Shown in pieces: positions 35,908-45,966 of a DNA stretch of 64,000 nt. This stretch comes from Fuscovulum sp. (GTDB lineage: Bacteria; Pseudomonadota; Alphaproteobacteria; Rhodobacterales; Rhodobacteraceae), in contig CP136571.1 of assembly GCA_035192965.1 (NCBI GenBank), positions 578,501 through 642,500 of the forward strand, written 5' to 3'. A program made the position numbers and the translations under genes. Position 1 is the stretch's first letter; every line of letters starts with the position of its first letter. The notes under the pieces were generated by a model. It was not told where the DNA came from. It saw nothing but the letters and a program-made list of their open reading frames with translations, and did no database searches.

Positions 35908-36145
35908 TTCGAAACTCCCTTCGCCTGTATCCGACAGCGCCATTTTCGGCGTCTGCACGGGGCCATGCGTAGGAGGCGTGGAGGTATTAATAAATGTAAA
36001 CATAACAACTTATGCGCGTTGTTGCATAAAAGCCTACCACCATAAGTGAGTAATGCCTGCCCAAACGCGTGGACCAGCGGCGTGGTGCCGCTGACCCGAT
36101 CAACCGGCCCGCTTGACCCCGTAACAGGGCGCGTGCTTCGCGGGG

Positions 36146-38554
36146 TCACCCGCGAAGGGTGCCGCCTGTGGCCTTGGTCACCTTTTCGATGACCTTGGCG
36201 GAAACGGCCTCGATCTCGGCCTCGGTCAGGGTTTTTTCGCTGGGTTGCAGGCGGACGGTCAGGGCGATGGATTTCTTGCCCGGTCCCATCTGCGCCTCGG
36301 CCTTCTCACCCGTGAACTGATCGAACAGGCGCACGCTTTCGATCAGCGCCTTGTCGGCCCCTTGGGCGGCGTTGAGGGCGGTCAGCGCCTCGACCCCTTT
36401 ATCCACGACAAAGGCGAAATCGCGTTCCACCGCCTGAAGGTCGCTGATGGCTAGCGCCGCACGGGTGGGGGTTTTCGTCTTTGGCTGCGGGACATTGGCC
36501 ACAAGGATGGTGAAGGCCACGGCAGGGCCTTTCACGCCAAGCGCAGCGAGCACGCGGGGGTGCACCTCGCCAAAGGTGGCCAGCGTGTTGGGGCCAAGGC
36601 CGATATTGCCCGACCGGCCCGGATGCCACCATGCGGCCACCTTGCGGGTGATCTGGACGCGGGCAGGGGCGGCGAGGGCGGCAAGGACCGCCTCGGCATC
36701 GGCTTTGGCGTCGAAGACATCCACGGGGCGGCGGCTTGCGAAAGGATCGCGCGGGGCGGTGTGGCCGACCAGCAGGCCGGTCGCTTGCAGGTGCTGTTCT
36801 CCCGGTTCGCCGCCCTGGAAGGCGGGGCCGATTTCGCACAGCGCAAGATCGGCAAAGCCGCGCGCCTGATTGCGGGCAGCGGCGCGCAGGAGGCCGGGCA
36901 GCAGGTCGGGGCGGAGGTGGGTCATTTCCGATGAGATCGGGTTGTCCACCCGCACGGCATCCGCGCCACCACCGAAGAGGGCGGCTGCCTGTTCATCAAT
37001 GAAGCTGTAGGTGACGCATTCATTATAGCCCAGCGCGGCGAGGGTGCGGCGCGCAGCCTTTTCGCGCATCTGCTGGGGCGTCAGGATCGGTTTGGGCACG
37101 CCCGGCGCGCTGCGGCGGAGAGGTTTGCCTTCCAGTTTCGTCAGGCTAGCGATGCGGGCGACTTCCTCGACCAGATCGGCCTCGCCCAGGAGATCGGGCC
37201 GCCAGGTGGGTGGGGTGGCCATGTCGCCGTTCAGGGTGAAGCCCAGCGCTTCCAGTGTGCGGCGCTGTTCGTCGGCGGGGATGTCCATTCCGACGAGCGA
37301 GATGACGCGGGCCGGGTCCAGCCGGTAGGCGCGGGCAGTGTCGGGGACCGCGCCGTCCATGGCGATGTCCGACGCCTCACCGCCGCAGAGATCAAGGATC
37401 ATCTGCGTGGCAAGGTCCAGCCCCGGCAGGGTGAAGGCGGGGTCAACGCCGCGTTCAAAGCGGTAGCGGGCATCGGAGTTGATCTTCAGCGCGCGGCCAG
37501 TGGCGGCGATGGTGATCGGGTCCCAGAAGGCGGATTCGAGGAAGACATCGGTCGTCGCCTCGGTGCAGCCCGATACCTCACCGCCCATGATCCCGGCCAG
37601 CGATTCCGGCCCGGTATCATCGGAAATCAGCATCATGCCGGGTTGCATCGCATAGGTCTTGCCGTCGAGCGCCAGCAGTTCTTCGCCGCCTTGGGCGGGG
37701 TGGATGCGCAGGGCGCCTTTCACCTTGGCCGCGTCGAACACATGCAGCGGGCGGTTCAGGGCAAAGGTGAAGAAGTTGGTGATATCGACCAGCGCCGAAA
37801 TGGGGCGCAGGCCGATGGCCATGAGGCGGGCTTGCAGCCAGGCGGGTGAGGGGCCGTTAGTGACGCCGCGGATCAGGCGGCCGGCGAAAAGGGGGCAGCC
37901 TTTGGTTTTGAGCGACGGGTCAATCTCTACCCGGATCGGGCAGGGGAAGCCGCCGGTGATGGCGGGGATCGGCAGCGGTTTCAGCGTGCCCAGCCCGCGC
38001 GCGGCCAGATCGCGCGCGATGCCGCGCACGCCCAGCGCATCGGGGCGGTTGGGGGTGATCTTGATATGGATCATCGTGTCCACCGCCGCAGGGCGGTTCA
38101 CGGCCAGCCAGTCGACAAAGCGCTGGCCGACCTCGCCCGAGGGCAGTTCGATGATGCCGTTATGTTCGTCGGACAGTTCCAGTTCGCGTTCCGACGCCAT
38201 CATCCCGTGGGATTCCACGCCGCGGATCTTGCCCACGCCCAGCGTCACGTCGATGCCGGGCACATAGTCGCCCGGCTTGCACAGCACGACGGTGATGCCC
38301 GCGCGGGCATTGGGGGCGCCGCAGACGATTTGCTTTTCGCCCTCATCCGTCAGCACGCGGCAAACGCGCAGCTTGTCGGCATCGGGGTGCTGTTCGGCAT
38401 GAAGCACTTTGGCAAGGGTAAAGGGGGCCAGCCGGGCGGCGGGATTGGTCACATCCTCGACCTCCAGCCCCAGATCGGTGAGGGCATAGAGGATGTCATC
38501 CAGCGGGGCCTCGGTTTCGAGGTGGTCCTTGAGCCAGGAGAGGGTGAACTTCAT
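36146..38554 (-). CDS. pheT: phenylalanyl-tRNA synthetase beta subunit
   Basis: An 802-residue subunit of the heterotetrameric PheRS. The start MKFTLSWLKDHLETEAPLDD is canonical. The tRNA-binding EMAP-like domain has FTLAKVLHAEQHPDADKLRV, followed by B3/B4 (RYRFERGVDPAFTLPGLD region), B5, the pseudo-catalytic core (KAARRTLAALGYNECVTYSF, LRPDLLPGLLRAAARN) and the C-terminal anticodon-binding FDX-ACB domain (AISDLQAVERDFAFVVDKG). pheS lies upstream on the same strand, but 371 bases and a hairpin separate them. Confidence 0.96.
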   Translation of the reverse strand: MKFTLSWLKDHLETEAPLDDILYALTDLGLEVEDVTNPAARLAPFTLAKVLHAEQHPDADKLRVCRVLTDEGEKQIVCGAPNARAGITVVLCKPGDYVPGIDVTLGVGKIRGVESHGMMASERELELSDEHNGIIELPSGEVGQRFVDWLAVNRPAAVDTMIHIKITPNRPDALGVRGIARDLAARGLGTLKPLPIPAITGGFPCPIRVEIDPSLKTKGCPLFAGRLIRGVTNGPSPAWLQARLMAIGLRPISALVDITNFFTFALNRPLHVFDAAKVKGALRIHPAQGGEELLALDGKTYAMQPGMMLISDDTGPESLAGIMGGEVSGCTEATTDVFLESAFWDPITIAATGRALKINSDARYRFERGVDPAFTLPGLDLATQMILDLCGGEASDIAMDGAVPDTARAYRLDPARVISLVGMDIPADEQRRTLEALGFTLNGDMATPPTWRPDLLGEADLVEEVARIASLTKLEGKPLRRSAPGVPKPILTPQQMREKAARRTLAALGYNECVTYSFIDEQAAALFGGGADAVRVDNPISSEMTHLRPDLLPGLLRAAARNQARGFADLALCEIGPAFQGGEPGEQHLQATGLLVGHTAPRDPFASRRPVDVFDAKADAEAVLAALAAPARVQITRKVAAWWHPGRSGNIGLGPNTLATFGEVHPRVLAALGVKGPAVAFTILVANVPQPKTKTPTRAALAISDLQAVERDFAFVVDKGVEALTALNAAQGADKALIESVRLFDQFTGEKAEAQMGPGKKSIALTVRLQPSEKTLTEAEIEAVSAKVIEKVTKATGGTLRG

Positions 38555-38753
38555 CGTGCCGGTCCCTTCGGAAGTGCAGGGCAGGGATTAGCGCAAAGGC
38601 GCGGCGATGGGAAGGTGGGGGGGAAGGTGGGGGAAAGTGCGGCGGAAGGGGTTTCGCAAATGGAAACGGGTTGTTCTTGCCGTGCCTGTCATGGGGCGCG
38701 TATGTGCCACATTTTCGAACCGGATGGGTGGCATCCCTTTGTCTATGGACCCG

Positions 38754-38852
38754 ATGTTTAAAGTACCCGACCAAACCCGCCGTGTTCCGGCATGGCGACT
38801 GATCCTGATCATGGGCCTGTCGCTGCTTGCGCTGCTGCTTTTGTTTATCTGA
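38754..38852 (+). CDS. possible 32-residue single-pass membrane peptide
   Basis: A tiny plus-strand frame in the 371-base spacer between pheS and pheT. It encodes a short basic N-terminus (FKVPDQTRRVPAWR) and one strong transmembrane helix (LILIMGLSLLALLLLFI), and is followed 26 bases later by a terminator-like hairpin that would also work for this strand. An in-frame ATG at 38745 is an alternative start. No clear ribosome-binding site is visible, so it may be chance, but the polarity and the single helix look like a real small membrane protein. Confidence 0.4.
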   Translation: MFKVPDQTRRVPAWRLILIMGLSLLALLLLFI

Positions 38853-38877
38853 AGCCAGACAGCGATTTGAAAACGCA

Positions 38878-38903
38878 GAAAGCCCCGCCTTGGCGGGGCT
38901 TTC
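38878..38903. terminator. bidirectional hairpin between pheS and the tiny plus-strand frame
   Basis: A 12-base perfect inverted repeat (GAAAGCCCCGCC and complement) around TT. On the minus strand, 23 bases after the pheS stop, it is followed by TGCGTTTTC; on the plus strand by CATTAG. It should terminate pheS transcription before pheT. Confidence 0.7.
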
Positions 38904-38925
38904 CATTAGAGCGCGGCGTGGTGGA

Positions 38926-40008
38926 TCAGCGGCTGAGTCCGCCCGGCAGATCGGGCATGTCCAGCGCGGCAAAGCCGTAATGGCGCAGCCAGCGCAGATC
39001 GGATTCGAAGAAGGCGCGCAGGTCGGGGATGCCGTATTTCAGCATGGCGATGCGGTCGATCCCCATGCCGAAGGCAAAGCCCTGCCATTCGTTCGGGTCC
39101 ACCCCTGCGGCTGCGAGCACCTTGGGGTGCACCATGCCAGAGCCGAGGATTTCCATCCATTTGTCGCCTTGGCCGATCTTTAGCTGGCCGCCTTCCCAGG
39201 AACAGCGGATGTCCACCTCGGCCGAGGGTTCGGTGAAGGGGAAATGCGACGCGCGGAAGCGCAGTTCCACCGAGGGCACCTCGAAATAGGCGCGACAGAA
39301 TTCTTCCAGCACCCATTTCAGGTTGGCCATGGAGATATCGCGGTCGATGGCCAGACCTTCGACCTGATGGAACATCGGGGTGTGGGTCTGGTCCATATCC
39401 ATGCGGTAGACGCGGCCGGGGGCGATCACCCGGATCGGTGCGCCCTGTTCCGTCATGGCGCGGATCTGGACCGGGCTGGTATGGGTGCGCAGCACATGGG
39501 GCGGCCGGTTGTCGCCGGGGGCGCGGTGCATGAAGAAGGTGTCATGCTCTTGCCGCGCGGGGTGTTCCGGCGGGATGTTCAGCGCATCGAAGTTGTACCA
39601 GTCGGATTCCACCTGCGGGCCTTCGGCCACGGCAAAGCCCATGTCGGCGAAGATGGCGGTCAGTTCTTCCATCACCTGAGACACGGGATGGATGGTGCCG
39701 CGCGGGCGCGGACGACCGGGAAGGGTGACATCCAGCCATTCGGTACGCAGACGTTCGTCCAGCGCGGCATCGGCAAGGCCTGCCTTGCGGGCGCGCAGGG
39801 CGGCGTCAATTTCATCCTTGAGCACGTTCAGCATGGCCCCGGCGGCCTTGCGGGCATCAGGTTCCATCTTGCCGAGGGTGGCCATCATGGCGCTGATTTC
39901 GCCCTTTTTGCCAAGGGCCGCGACGCGCACCTCTTCCAGCGCGGATTCGTCCGCGGCCGTGGCGACGGCGGTCAGATACTTGGCCTTGAGCGTGTCGAGC
40001 CCGTCCAT
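38926..40008 (-). CDS. pheS: phenylalanyl-tRNA synthetase alpha subunit
   Basis: The 360-residue catalytic subunit of PheRS. An N-terminal coiled-coil (residues about 1-90) precedes the class II core with [45 protein letters not shown], motif 2 ([20 protein letters not shown]) and motif 3 ([20 protein letters not shown]). ATG 40008 has CAGGAGG seven bases ahead. Frame upstream to 40062 is not conserved. Confidence 0.96.
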   Translation of the reverse strand: MDGLDTLKAKYLTAVATAADESALEEVRVAALGKKGEISAMMATLGKMEPDARKAAGAMLNVLKDEIDAALRARKAGLADAALDERLRTEWLDVTLPGRPRPRGTIHPVSQVMEELTAIFADMGFAVAEGPQVESDWYNFDALNIPPEHPARQEHDTFFMHRAPGDNRPPHVLRTHTSPVQIRAMTEQGAPIRVIAPGRVYRMDMDQTHTPMFHQVEGLAIDRDISMANLKWVLEEFCRAYFEVPSVELRFRASHFPFTEPSAEVDIRCSWEGGQLKIGQGDKWMEILGSGMVHPKVLAAAGVDPNEWQGFAFGMGIDRIAMLKYGIPDLRAFFESDLRWLRHYGFAALDMPDLPGGLSR

Positions 40009-40113
40009 GAAAGCCTCCTGAGGGTGCGGAGGGGTGGTAGCGGGAAGGAACCCGCGATGCAAGGGGAAGGCCGGGGAATGGAGGGGAGGGCTGGCCTTCC
40101 CCGCGCCTGCGGG

Positions 40114-40794
40114 TCAGCCGCGCATGGCGGCTGCGATGCGTGCGCCGATGGCGGCGCTGCCCTTGGGCGATGGGTGGATCATGTCCAGTTGATGCAGCGA
40201 CGGGTCACCATAGGGGACAAGGTCCGACATGGGCAGGAACGTCACCCCGGCATCACGGCCGGCCATGCGGGCGAGGCGACGGTCAAGCTCATCGCCGTAA
40301 GGGCGGCAGGCGCGGACGGGGGTGTAGAGCCCCGGATTGCGCAGATAGCCCGCATAGACAACCTTTGCCCCGCTTTGACGGATGCGCGACACAAGTTCCG
40401 GGATTGCACCGGCGGTGCCGTCCTTGTTGACCAGCCGGTCCACCATGCCGTTGCACATCCCGCAGCCGCAGCCAAAGAGCAGGTCATTGCCGCCGCCGTT
40501 GATGACCACCCAATCCCAGTTCCCGGCCTTGAACTGCGCCGGAAGCCGCAGCCCCGCCGCACCCGAGATGGGCAGGTAATAGAAATAACGCGACGCAACC
40601 ACCGACCGATCAATCACCTCTTCGCCCAGCCGTGCTTCGATGGCATTGGCGACGGCCCGGCCCGATGTCCGGTTGGCTGCCATCATGGAATCACCCATCA
40701 GAAGGATGCGGGCATCCTTGCTGCTGGCGGTGACGGTTTCGCCGCAGCCAAGCAGCAGGAAAAGGGACAGAAGGGCGATCAAAGGGCGCAGCAT
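40114..40794 (-). CDS. SGNH/GDSL hydrolase family lipoprotein
   Basis: A 226-residue secreted esterase-like protein. The signal peptide ends in a lipobox (SLFLLLGCGE), so it should be anchored to a membrane. SGNH blocks: block I ILLMGDSMMAAN (catalytic Ser), block III INGGGNDLLF (Gly/Asn oxyanion), block V LDMIHPSPKG (Asp and His). Just after block III is an unusual cysteine cluster, CGCGMC. ATG 40794 is the start. Such proteins can remove acetyl groups from polysaccharides; the substrate is not evident. It precedes nothing on the same strand except the distant pheS. Confidence 0.8.
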   Translation of the reverse strand: MLRPLIALLSLFLLLGCGETVTASSKDARILLMGDSMMAANRTSGRAVANAIEARLGEEVIDRSVVASRYFYYLPISGAAGLRLPAQFKAGNWDWVVINGGGNDLLFGCGCGMCNGMVDRLVNKDGTAGAIPELVSRIRQSGAKVVYAGYLRNPGLYTPVRACRPYGDELDRRLARMAGRDAGVTFLPMSDLVPYGDPSLHQLDMIHPSPKGSAAIGARIAAAMRG

Positions 40795-41050
40795 GATGCG
40801 GGGTCTTTCGGTCAAATGTTCGCGCGCAGGTTGCGGGCGAAGTGCGGAGGGATAAAGGCAAAGCTGGGGAAACAAGGTGCCATCCGGAATGAAAACGGAA
40901 TTGGGGCCTGCAATCAAGGGATGCGGTCAATGCAATTTTGGGGTCCCTTCCCGTGGCGCGATACAGGGAAGAACGGACGCTGTGCCGGAAGGTTTACGCG
41001 GCACGGGCCAACTGTTTGTTGCCCGGAACGATGCTGGCCATGGCACAGCA

Positions 41051-41077
41051 AAAAGGCCGCCCGAGGGGCGGCCTTTT
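41051..41077 (-). terminator. intrinsic terminator after rplT
   Basis: Perfect 12-base stem (AAAAGGCCGCCC and complement) with a GAG loop, 26 bases past the rplT stop. On the minus strand the stem itself ends in a T-run (CCTTTTTGCTG), giving a good rho-independent terminator. Confidence 0.85.
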
Positions 41078-41102
41078 CATAAGACGATCTGATCCGGGTG
41101 GA

Positions 41103-41465
41103 TCAGGCCAGCGCGGCCTTGGCCTGCGCGGCGATGGCGTTGAACGCTTCGGGTTCGTGCACGGCCAGATCGGCCAGAACCTTGCGGTCGACTTCGATCC
41201 CGGCTTTCGCCAGACCGTTGATGAACTTGGAATAGGTCATCTCAAGATCGAACAGACGCACGGCCGCGTTGATCCGCTGGATCCACAGCGCGCGGAAGTT
41301 GCGCTTGCGGGTCTTGCGGTCGCGGGTGGCGTACTGGTTGGCCTTGTCGACTGCCTGGGTGGCGGTACGGAAGTTGCGCGAACGCGAACCGTAATAGCCG
41401 GCAGCGGCCTTGATGACTTTGCGGTGACGGGCGTGGGTCACGACACCGGATTTGACGCGGGACAT
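41103..41465 (-). CDS. rplT: 50S ribosomal protein L20
   Basis: A 120-residue ribosomal protein needed for early 50S assembly. [55 protein letters not shown] and [17 protein letters not shown] are canonical. ATG 41465 has AAGGAG at ideal spacing. rpmI lies 12 bases upstream; infC, often the first gene of this operon elsewhere, is not adjacent. Confidence 0.98.
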   Translation of the reverse strand: MSRVKSGVVTHARHRKVIKAAAGYYGSRSRNFRTATQAVDKANQYATRDRKTRKRNFRALWIQRINAAVRLFDLEMTYSKFINGLAKAGIEVDRKVLADLAVHEPEAFNAIAAQAKAALA

Positions 41466-41477
41466 CTGGTGTTCTCC

Positions 41478-41678
41478 TTACCGGTCGTAGGGCATGTACT
41501 TCTTGACGATCTTGCTGTCCGAGGGGGACAGCAGCATCGTGCCGGAAGCATCGCGAATGAACTTTGTCGTGCGCTTGATCATGCCGTGGCGCTTGCCGGC
41601 GACGCCGGCTTTGGCCCGACCGGAAGCCGTGAAGCTGAAACGCTTCTTGGCCGCCGACTTGGTCTTCATCTTGGGCAT
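41478..41678 (-). CDS. rpmI: 50S ribosomal protein L35
   Basis: A 66-residue basic ribosomal protein: [57 protein letters not shown]. The start is ATG 41678 with GGAG upstream; the open frame to 41717 is not family-like. Co-transcribed with rplT. Confidence 0.97.
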   Translation of the reverse strand: MPKMKTKSAAKKRFSFTASGRAKAGVAGKRHGMIKRTTKFIRDASGTMLLSPSDSKIVKKYMPYDR

Positions 41679-41807
41679 TTCCATCTCCGTGGTTGCAGGC
41701 GCGACTCGGCATGCCACTTTGGCCGGACGCGCGGGTATCGCAAGGTGTGCCGTATAGGCGGGGGTCGGTCGCGGCGCAAGGGGAAAAGCGAAGGAAAGGC
41801 GGCGCTG

Positions 41808-42032
41808 TCAGGGAAGATAGCGGCCCAGCACCTCGAAGAACAGATGCGGCAGGGCGGCGGGGTTCAGGCCCTGATTGCCGCCGATCACGCCCCAGGCCGC
41901 CATGCCGATGCCCAGCAGAATGCCAAGCCCCGCCACCAAAGGCGGGCGGTCGTCGATCAGGGCAGACATCAGCGACGGGATGGACAGGAACAGCAACACC
42001 AGCCCGAGGATGAGAAGAAGGTCGTAATCCAT
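41808..42032 (-). CDS. small two-helix membrane protein, paralogue A
   Basis: A 74-residue protein with two hydrophobic segments: residues about 3-22 (LLLILGLVLLFLSIPSL) and 28-48 (LVAGLGILLGIGMAAWGVI). They flank MSALIDDRPP. The C-terminus LPHLFFEVLGRYLP is amphipathic. It shares the string LSIPSL-x2-A-x3-DR-x-P and overall layout with the next upstream gene, so the two are tandem paralogues. ATG 42032; the frame to 42077 is a glycine run and is not used. Function unknown. Confidence 0.7.
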   Translation of the reverse strand: MDYDLLLILGLVLLFLSIPSLMSALIDDRPPLVAGLGILLGIGMAAWGVIGGNQGLNPAALPHLFFEVLGRYLP

Positions 42033-42141
42033 GCTGCCACCTGCACCCTGCCCGAACGGGCCACCACCACCGCCCAAGCCTTGCAGGAAGCGGCGCGGCG
42101 ATCAAGCCACCGCTTCGGGGCAGGCGCGCTGCGGGACGGTG

Positions 42142-42372
42142 TCAGAACAGCAGGGCGCGGAAGACACGGCCAAAGGCGGGGGGGATATCATTCAGGGCAT
42201 AGCCCGACGGGTTCCGCGCCATGGCAAGGCCGATCAGCACCACGCCGGTCAGGCCGATGATCGCGCCAAAGCGCGGCGCGCGATCTTCGGTCCAAGCGTT
42301 CAGAAGGGAAGGGATGGACAGCACGGCGAGAATGACGCCGATCACTAGCGAAAGATCATTGGTGTTTATCAC
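42142..42372 (-). CDS. small two-helix membrane protein, paralogue B
   Basis: A 76-residue protein with the same plan as its neighbour: a first helix LSLVIGVILAVLSIPSLLNA, the turn WTEDRAPRFG, a second helix AIIGLTGVVLIGLAMAR, and an amphipathic tail LNDIPPAFGRVFRALLF. The start is GTG 42372; the frame runs to a TTG at 42387. It lies directly downstream of the pyruvate kinase terminator on the same strand. Function unknown. Confidence 0.68.
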   Translation of the reverse strand: MINTNDLSLVIGVILAVLSIPSLLNAWTEDRAPRFGAIIGLTGVVLIGLAMARNPSGYALNDIPPAFGRVFRALLF

Positions 42373-42390
42373 AACAGCACCCCGCAACGA

Positions 42391-42421
42391 ACACGGCCCG
42401 CATCTGTGATGCGGGCCGTGT
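42391..42421 (-). terminator. intrinsic terminator after pyruvate kinase
   Basis: Perfect 13-base stem (ACACGGCCCGCAT and complement) with a five-base loop, five bases past the stop codon. On the minus strand it is followed by TCGTTG, so the U-run is weak. Confidence 0.65.
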
Positions 42422-42425
42422 CAGA

Positions 42426-43874
<1,449 letters not shown>

Positions 43875-43964
43875 ATGCCTCGTTCCTTATGTAATTCATC
43901 ATTTTGTCGTGGGCCGCGCGTGTTATGGCGCAATCGGTGGTTTGCCGCAACTGGCGCTTTTCCT

Positions 43965-43985
43965 TTCGTCAGAATAAATGACGAA
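43965..43985. promoter_or_regulatory. palindrome in the pyk divergent promoter region
   Basis: TTCGTCA and TGACGAA, seven bases each, are separated by seven bases (GAATAAA). The element lies between pyk and the gene at 44014, 28 bases before the latter's start. Dyad arms of this size are common in operator sites; no regulator is assigned. Confidence 0.4.
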
Positions 43986-44013
43986 TTGATGAAAGCTCCA
44001 AAGGAAACCGGGT

Positions 44014-44754
44014 GTGAGTGCCTATCGGATCATCGGAGAGGATCGGCCGGGGCGGTGGCTGGTCACCTGTGACCACGCATCGAACCGGGTGCCGGACTGG
44101 GTGGCGGGTGGCGATCTGGGGATCGGGCCTGCGGATATGGGCCGCCATATCGCCTATGACGTGGGCGCGGCCGGGTTGGCCGAGGCTTTGGGCGCAGGGC
44201 TGGATAGCCCGGTGATCCTGTCGGATTTCAGCCGTCTGGTGATAGACCCGAACCGGGGCGAGGATGACCCGACGCTGGTGATGAAGCTGTATGACGGCAC
44301 GATCATCCCGGCGAACCGGCATATTGATGCGGCGGGGGTGACAGAGCGGCTGGACCGGCTGCACCGCCCCTATCACGGCGCGCTGGCACGGCTGGCGGGG
44401 CGGCGGCCGGATATGGTGATTCTGGCCATCCATTCCTTTACCCCCTGCCTAAAGGGCCGCGCGCCGCGCCCGTGGCATGTGGGGGTGCTGCATTCGCATC
44501 TGGACGAACGCCTGTCGCGCGCCCTAATCAACAGGCTGCGGGCCGAGCCGGACCTGTGCATCGGGGATAATGAGCCCTATTCCGGCCACCTGCCCGGCGA
44601 CGCCATCGACCGCCATGCCTTGCAGCAGGGGCGGCTGAACACGCTGGTGGAACTGCGTAACGATCTGATCGCCAATCCGGCGGATCAGGCGGCATGGGCG
44701 GCGCGGCTTGTGCCTATGTTGCAGGAAGCGCTTGCCCGCGTGACGCTGGACTGA
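44014..44754 (+). CDS. N-formylglutamate amidohydrolase family protein
   Basis: A 246-residue zinc hydrolase of the FGase family, which in histidine breakdown releases glutamate and formate from N-formylglutamate. Motifs: LVTCDHASNRVPDW (metal-binding DHAS), MGRHIAYDVGAAGLAEAL, VILSDFSRLVIDPNR, ILAIHSFTPCLKG (second His) and VGVLHSHLDERLS. Start GTG 44014 with AAGGA upstream. No hut genes are nearby, so it could act on another N-acyl amino acid. It is divergent from pyk. Confidence 0.85.
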   Translation: MSAYRIIGEDRPGRWLVTCDHASNRVPDWVAGGDLGIGPADMGRHIAYDVGAAGLAEALGAGLDSPVILSDFSRLVIDPNRGEDDPTLVMKLYDGTIIPANRHIDAAGVTERLDRLHRPYHGALARLAGRRPDMVILAIHSFTPCLKGRAPRPWHVGVLHSHLDERLSRALINRLRAEPDLCIGDNEPYSGHLPGDAIDRHALQQGRLNTLVELRNDLIANPADQAAWAARLVPMLQEALARVTLD

Positions 44755-44785
44755 TCCGACATACAGAAACGGTTGGCCGCCGGGG

Positions 44786-44854
44786 GGACGTTTGTATCCA
44801 CAGTTAGACACAAATCGTCCCTAAGTTTGACTCAAGTTACTGATTCCATATTAC
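44786..44854 (+). promoter_or_regulatory. putative promoter with upstream inverted repeat for RTX copy 2
   Basis: A -35-like TTGACT at 44827-44832 and a -10-like TATTAC at 44849-44854 are 16 bases apart, 33 bases before the RTX start. Upstream, GGACGTTTGT (44786-44795) pairs with ACAAATCGTCC (44810-44820) apart from one unpaired base, making a candidate operator, or the terminator of the preceding gene. Confidence 0.5.
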
Positions 44855-44887
44855 CTAAGTTGGATTGTGTTTTGTGCGAGTAAGATC

Positions 44888-45832
44888 ATGGGTTTCCTTT
44901 TGCTGCTGTCCCTTGTGCCCCTGGCGCTGCTTGGCGTTCTTGGTGGCGGGGATGATGATCCTGCGACCGTGACGGATGATGGTGATGGCACCTCTGACGT
45001 CCGGACAGGCGGTTCTGGCGACAACAACTTTGAAGGCGATGGCGACGACGACCTGCTGGCAGGCTTTGGGGGGGATGACACCCTGACTGGCCGCGGGGGC
45101 GAAGACCTGCTGGTCGGGGATACCGGCGATGATGTCCTTGTTGGCGGGGATGGTCAGGACCTGCTCTTGGGTGGCCGGGGTGAGGATCTTCTGCAAGGGG
45201 GGGCCGGAAACGACCTGATGATCGGCGGTCAGGGCGAAGACCGGCTGGAGGGCGAGGGCGGAGATGACCTTCTGATCGATACGTCTGGCAGCGCCGAAAT
45301 GGATGGCGGCGCGGGCAATGACACGCTGGTCGGGCTGGGCCTGGGCAATGACCGGCAGCTTTACGAGGCTGTGACAGAGCTGAACACCAACGGCTTTATC
45401 GACGGGGTCACGTCGCAGTTCGGGCCGCAGTCGGATTCGTTCAACCGGATGCTGTTGCGCAATGTCCTGCCGTTGGAGAACGCGCCCAGCTTTGACACGA
45501 TGCGCGGCGGCGCCGGGGATGACCTGCTGATCGGGGATGCCGGCGATGTGATGACGGGCGGGGCCGGGTCGGATGTGTTTTCGGCGCTGACCCCACAAAC
45601 GCCGGTTGCTCCGTCCGATCCGACCTTTGGGCAGGTGGTGCGGGTGACGGATTTCAACCCGGCAGAAGACAAGCTTGAGGTGCAGACGCGGGCGCAGGGC
45701 GATGTGAACATCGCGGTTGAGCAACGCGATCAGGGCGTGATGGTCAGGGTGAACGGTGTCGATAGCATCTTCCTGCCGGGGCTGCGCGCCGATCAGGTGA
45801 ACGTCAACGACATCACGCTGACGCGGCTCTAG
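44888..45832 (+). CDS. RTX calcium-binding repeat protein, copy 2
   Basis: A 314-residue protein with an N-terminal hydrophobic segment (GFLLLLSLVPLALLGVLGGG), an acidic stretch, about 11 RTX nonapeptides (residues about 45-150), a non-repeat insert of some 70 residues (NTNGFIDGVTSQFGPQSDSF region) and a C-terminal domain VTDFNPAEDKLEVQ that closely resembles that of copies 1 and 3. ATG 44888 gives the hydrophobic segment at the very N-terminus; no strong ribosome-binding site is seen. Probably exported or surface-anchored with calcium-stabilised repeats. No type I exporter in the window. Function unknown. Confidence 0.85.
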   Translation: MGFLLLLSLVPLALLGVLGGGDDDPATVTDDGDGTSDVRTGGSGDNNFEGDGDDDLLAGFGGDDTLTGRGGEDLLVGDTGDDVLVGGDGQDLLLGGRGEDLLQGGAGNDLMIGGQGEDRLEGEGGDDLLIDTSGSAEMDGGAGNDTLVGLGLGNDRQLYEAVTELNTNGFIDGVTSQFGPQSDSFNRMLLRNVLPLENAPSFDTMRGGAGDDLLIGDAGDVMTGGAGSDVFSALTPQTPVAPSDPTFGQVVRVTDFNPAEDKLEVQTRAQGDVNIAVEQRDQGVMVRVNGVDSIFLPGLRADQVNVNDITLTRL

Positions 45833-45861
45833 GACGCAGGCGGGGGCTGGCTGGGGCGTCT

Positions 45862-45909
45862 GGCCAGTGCGGGGGCCAGTGCGGGGGCCAGTGCGGGGTC
45901 CAGTGCGGG
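45862..45909. repeat. 12-base tandem repeat (four copies)
   Basis: Four tandem copies of the unit GGCCAGTGCGGG, the last with a C-to-T change, start 30 bases past the stop codon of RTX copy 2 and end 57 bases before the DUF1244 gene. It is a short minisatellite in a non-coding spacer. Confidence 0.9.
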
Positions 45910-45966
45910 GGCTGGTTCTTTCGGCCAAGGCGCGGCACTCTGGCAGCGAATGCAAGGAGTGCCGCC

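Noticed and set aside
39244..41082. A 612-codon plus-strand frame over pheS and the SGNH gene.
   Set aside because: It runs antisense to two well-supported genes and across their spacer; composition is that of a GC-driven shadow frame.
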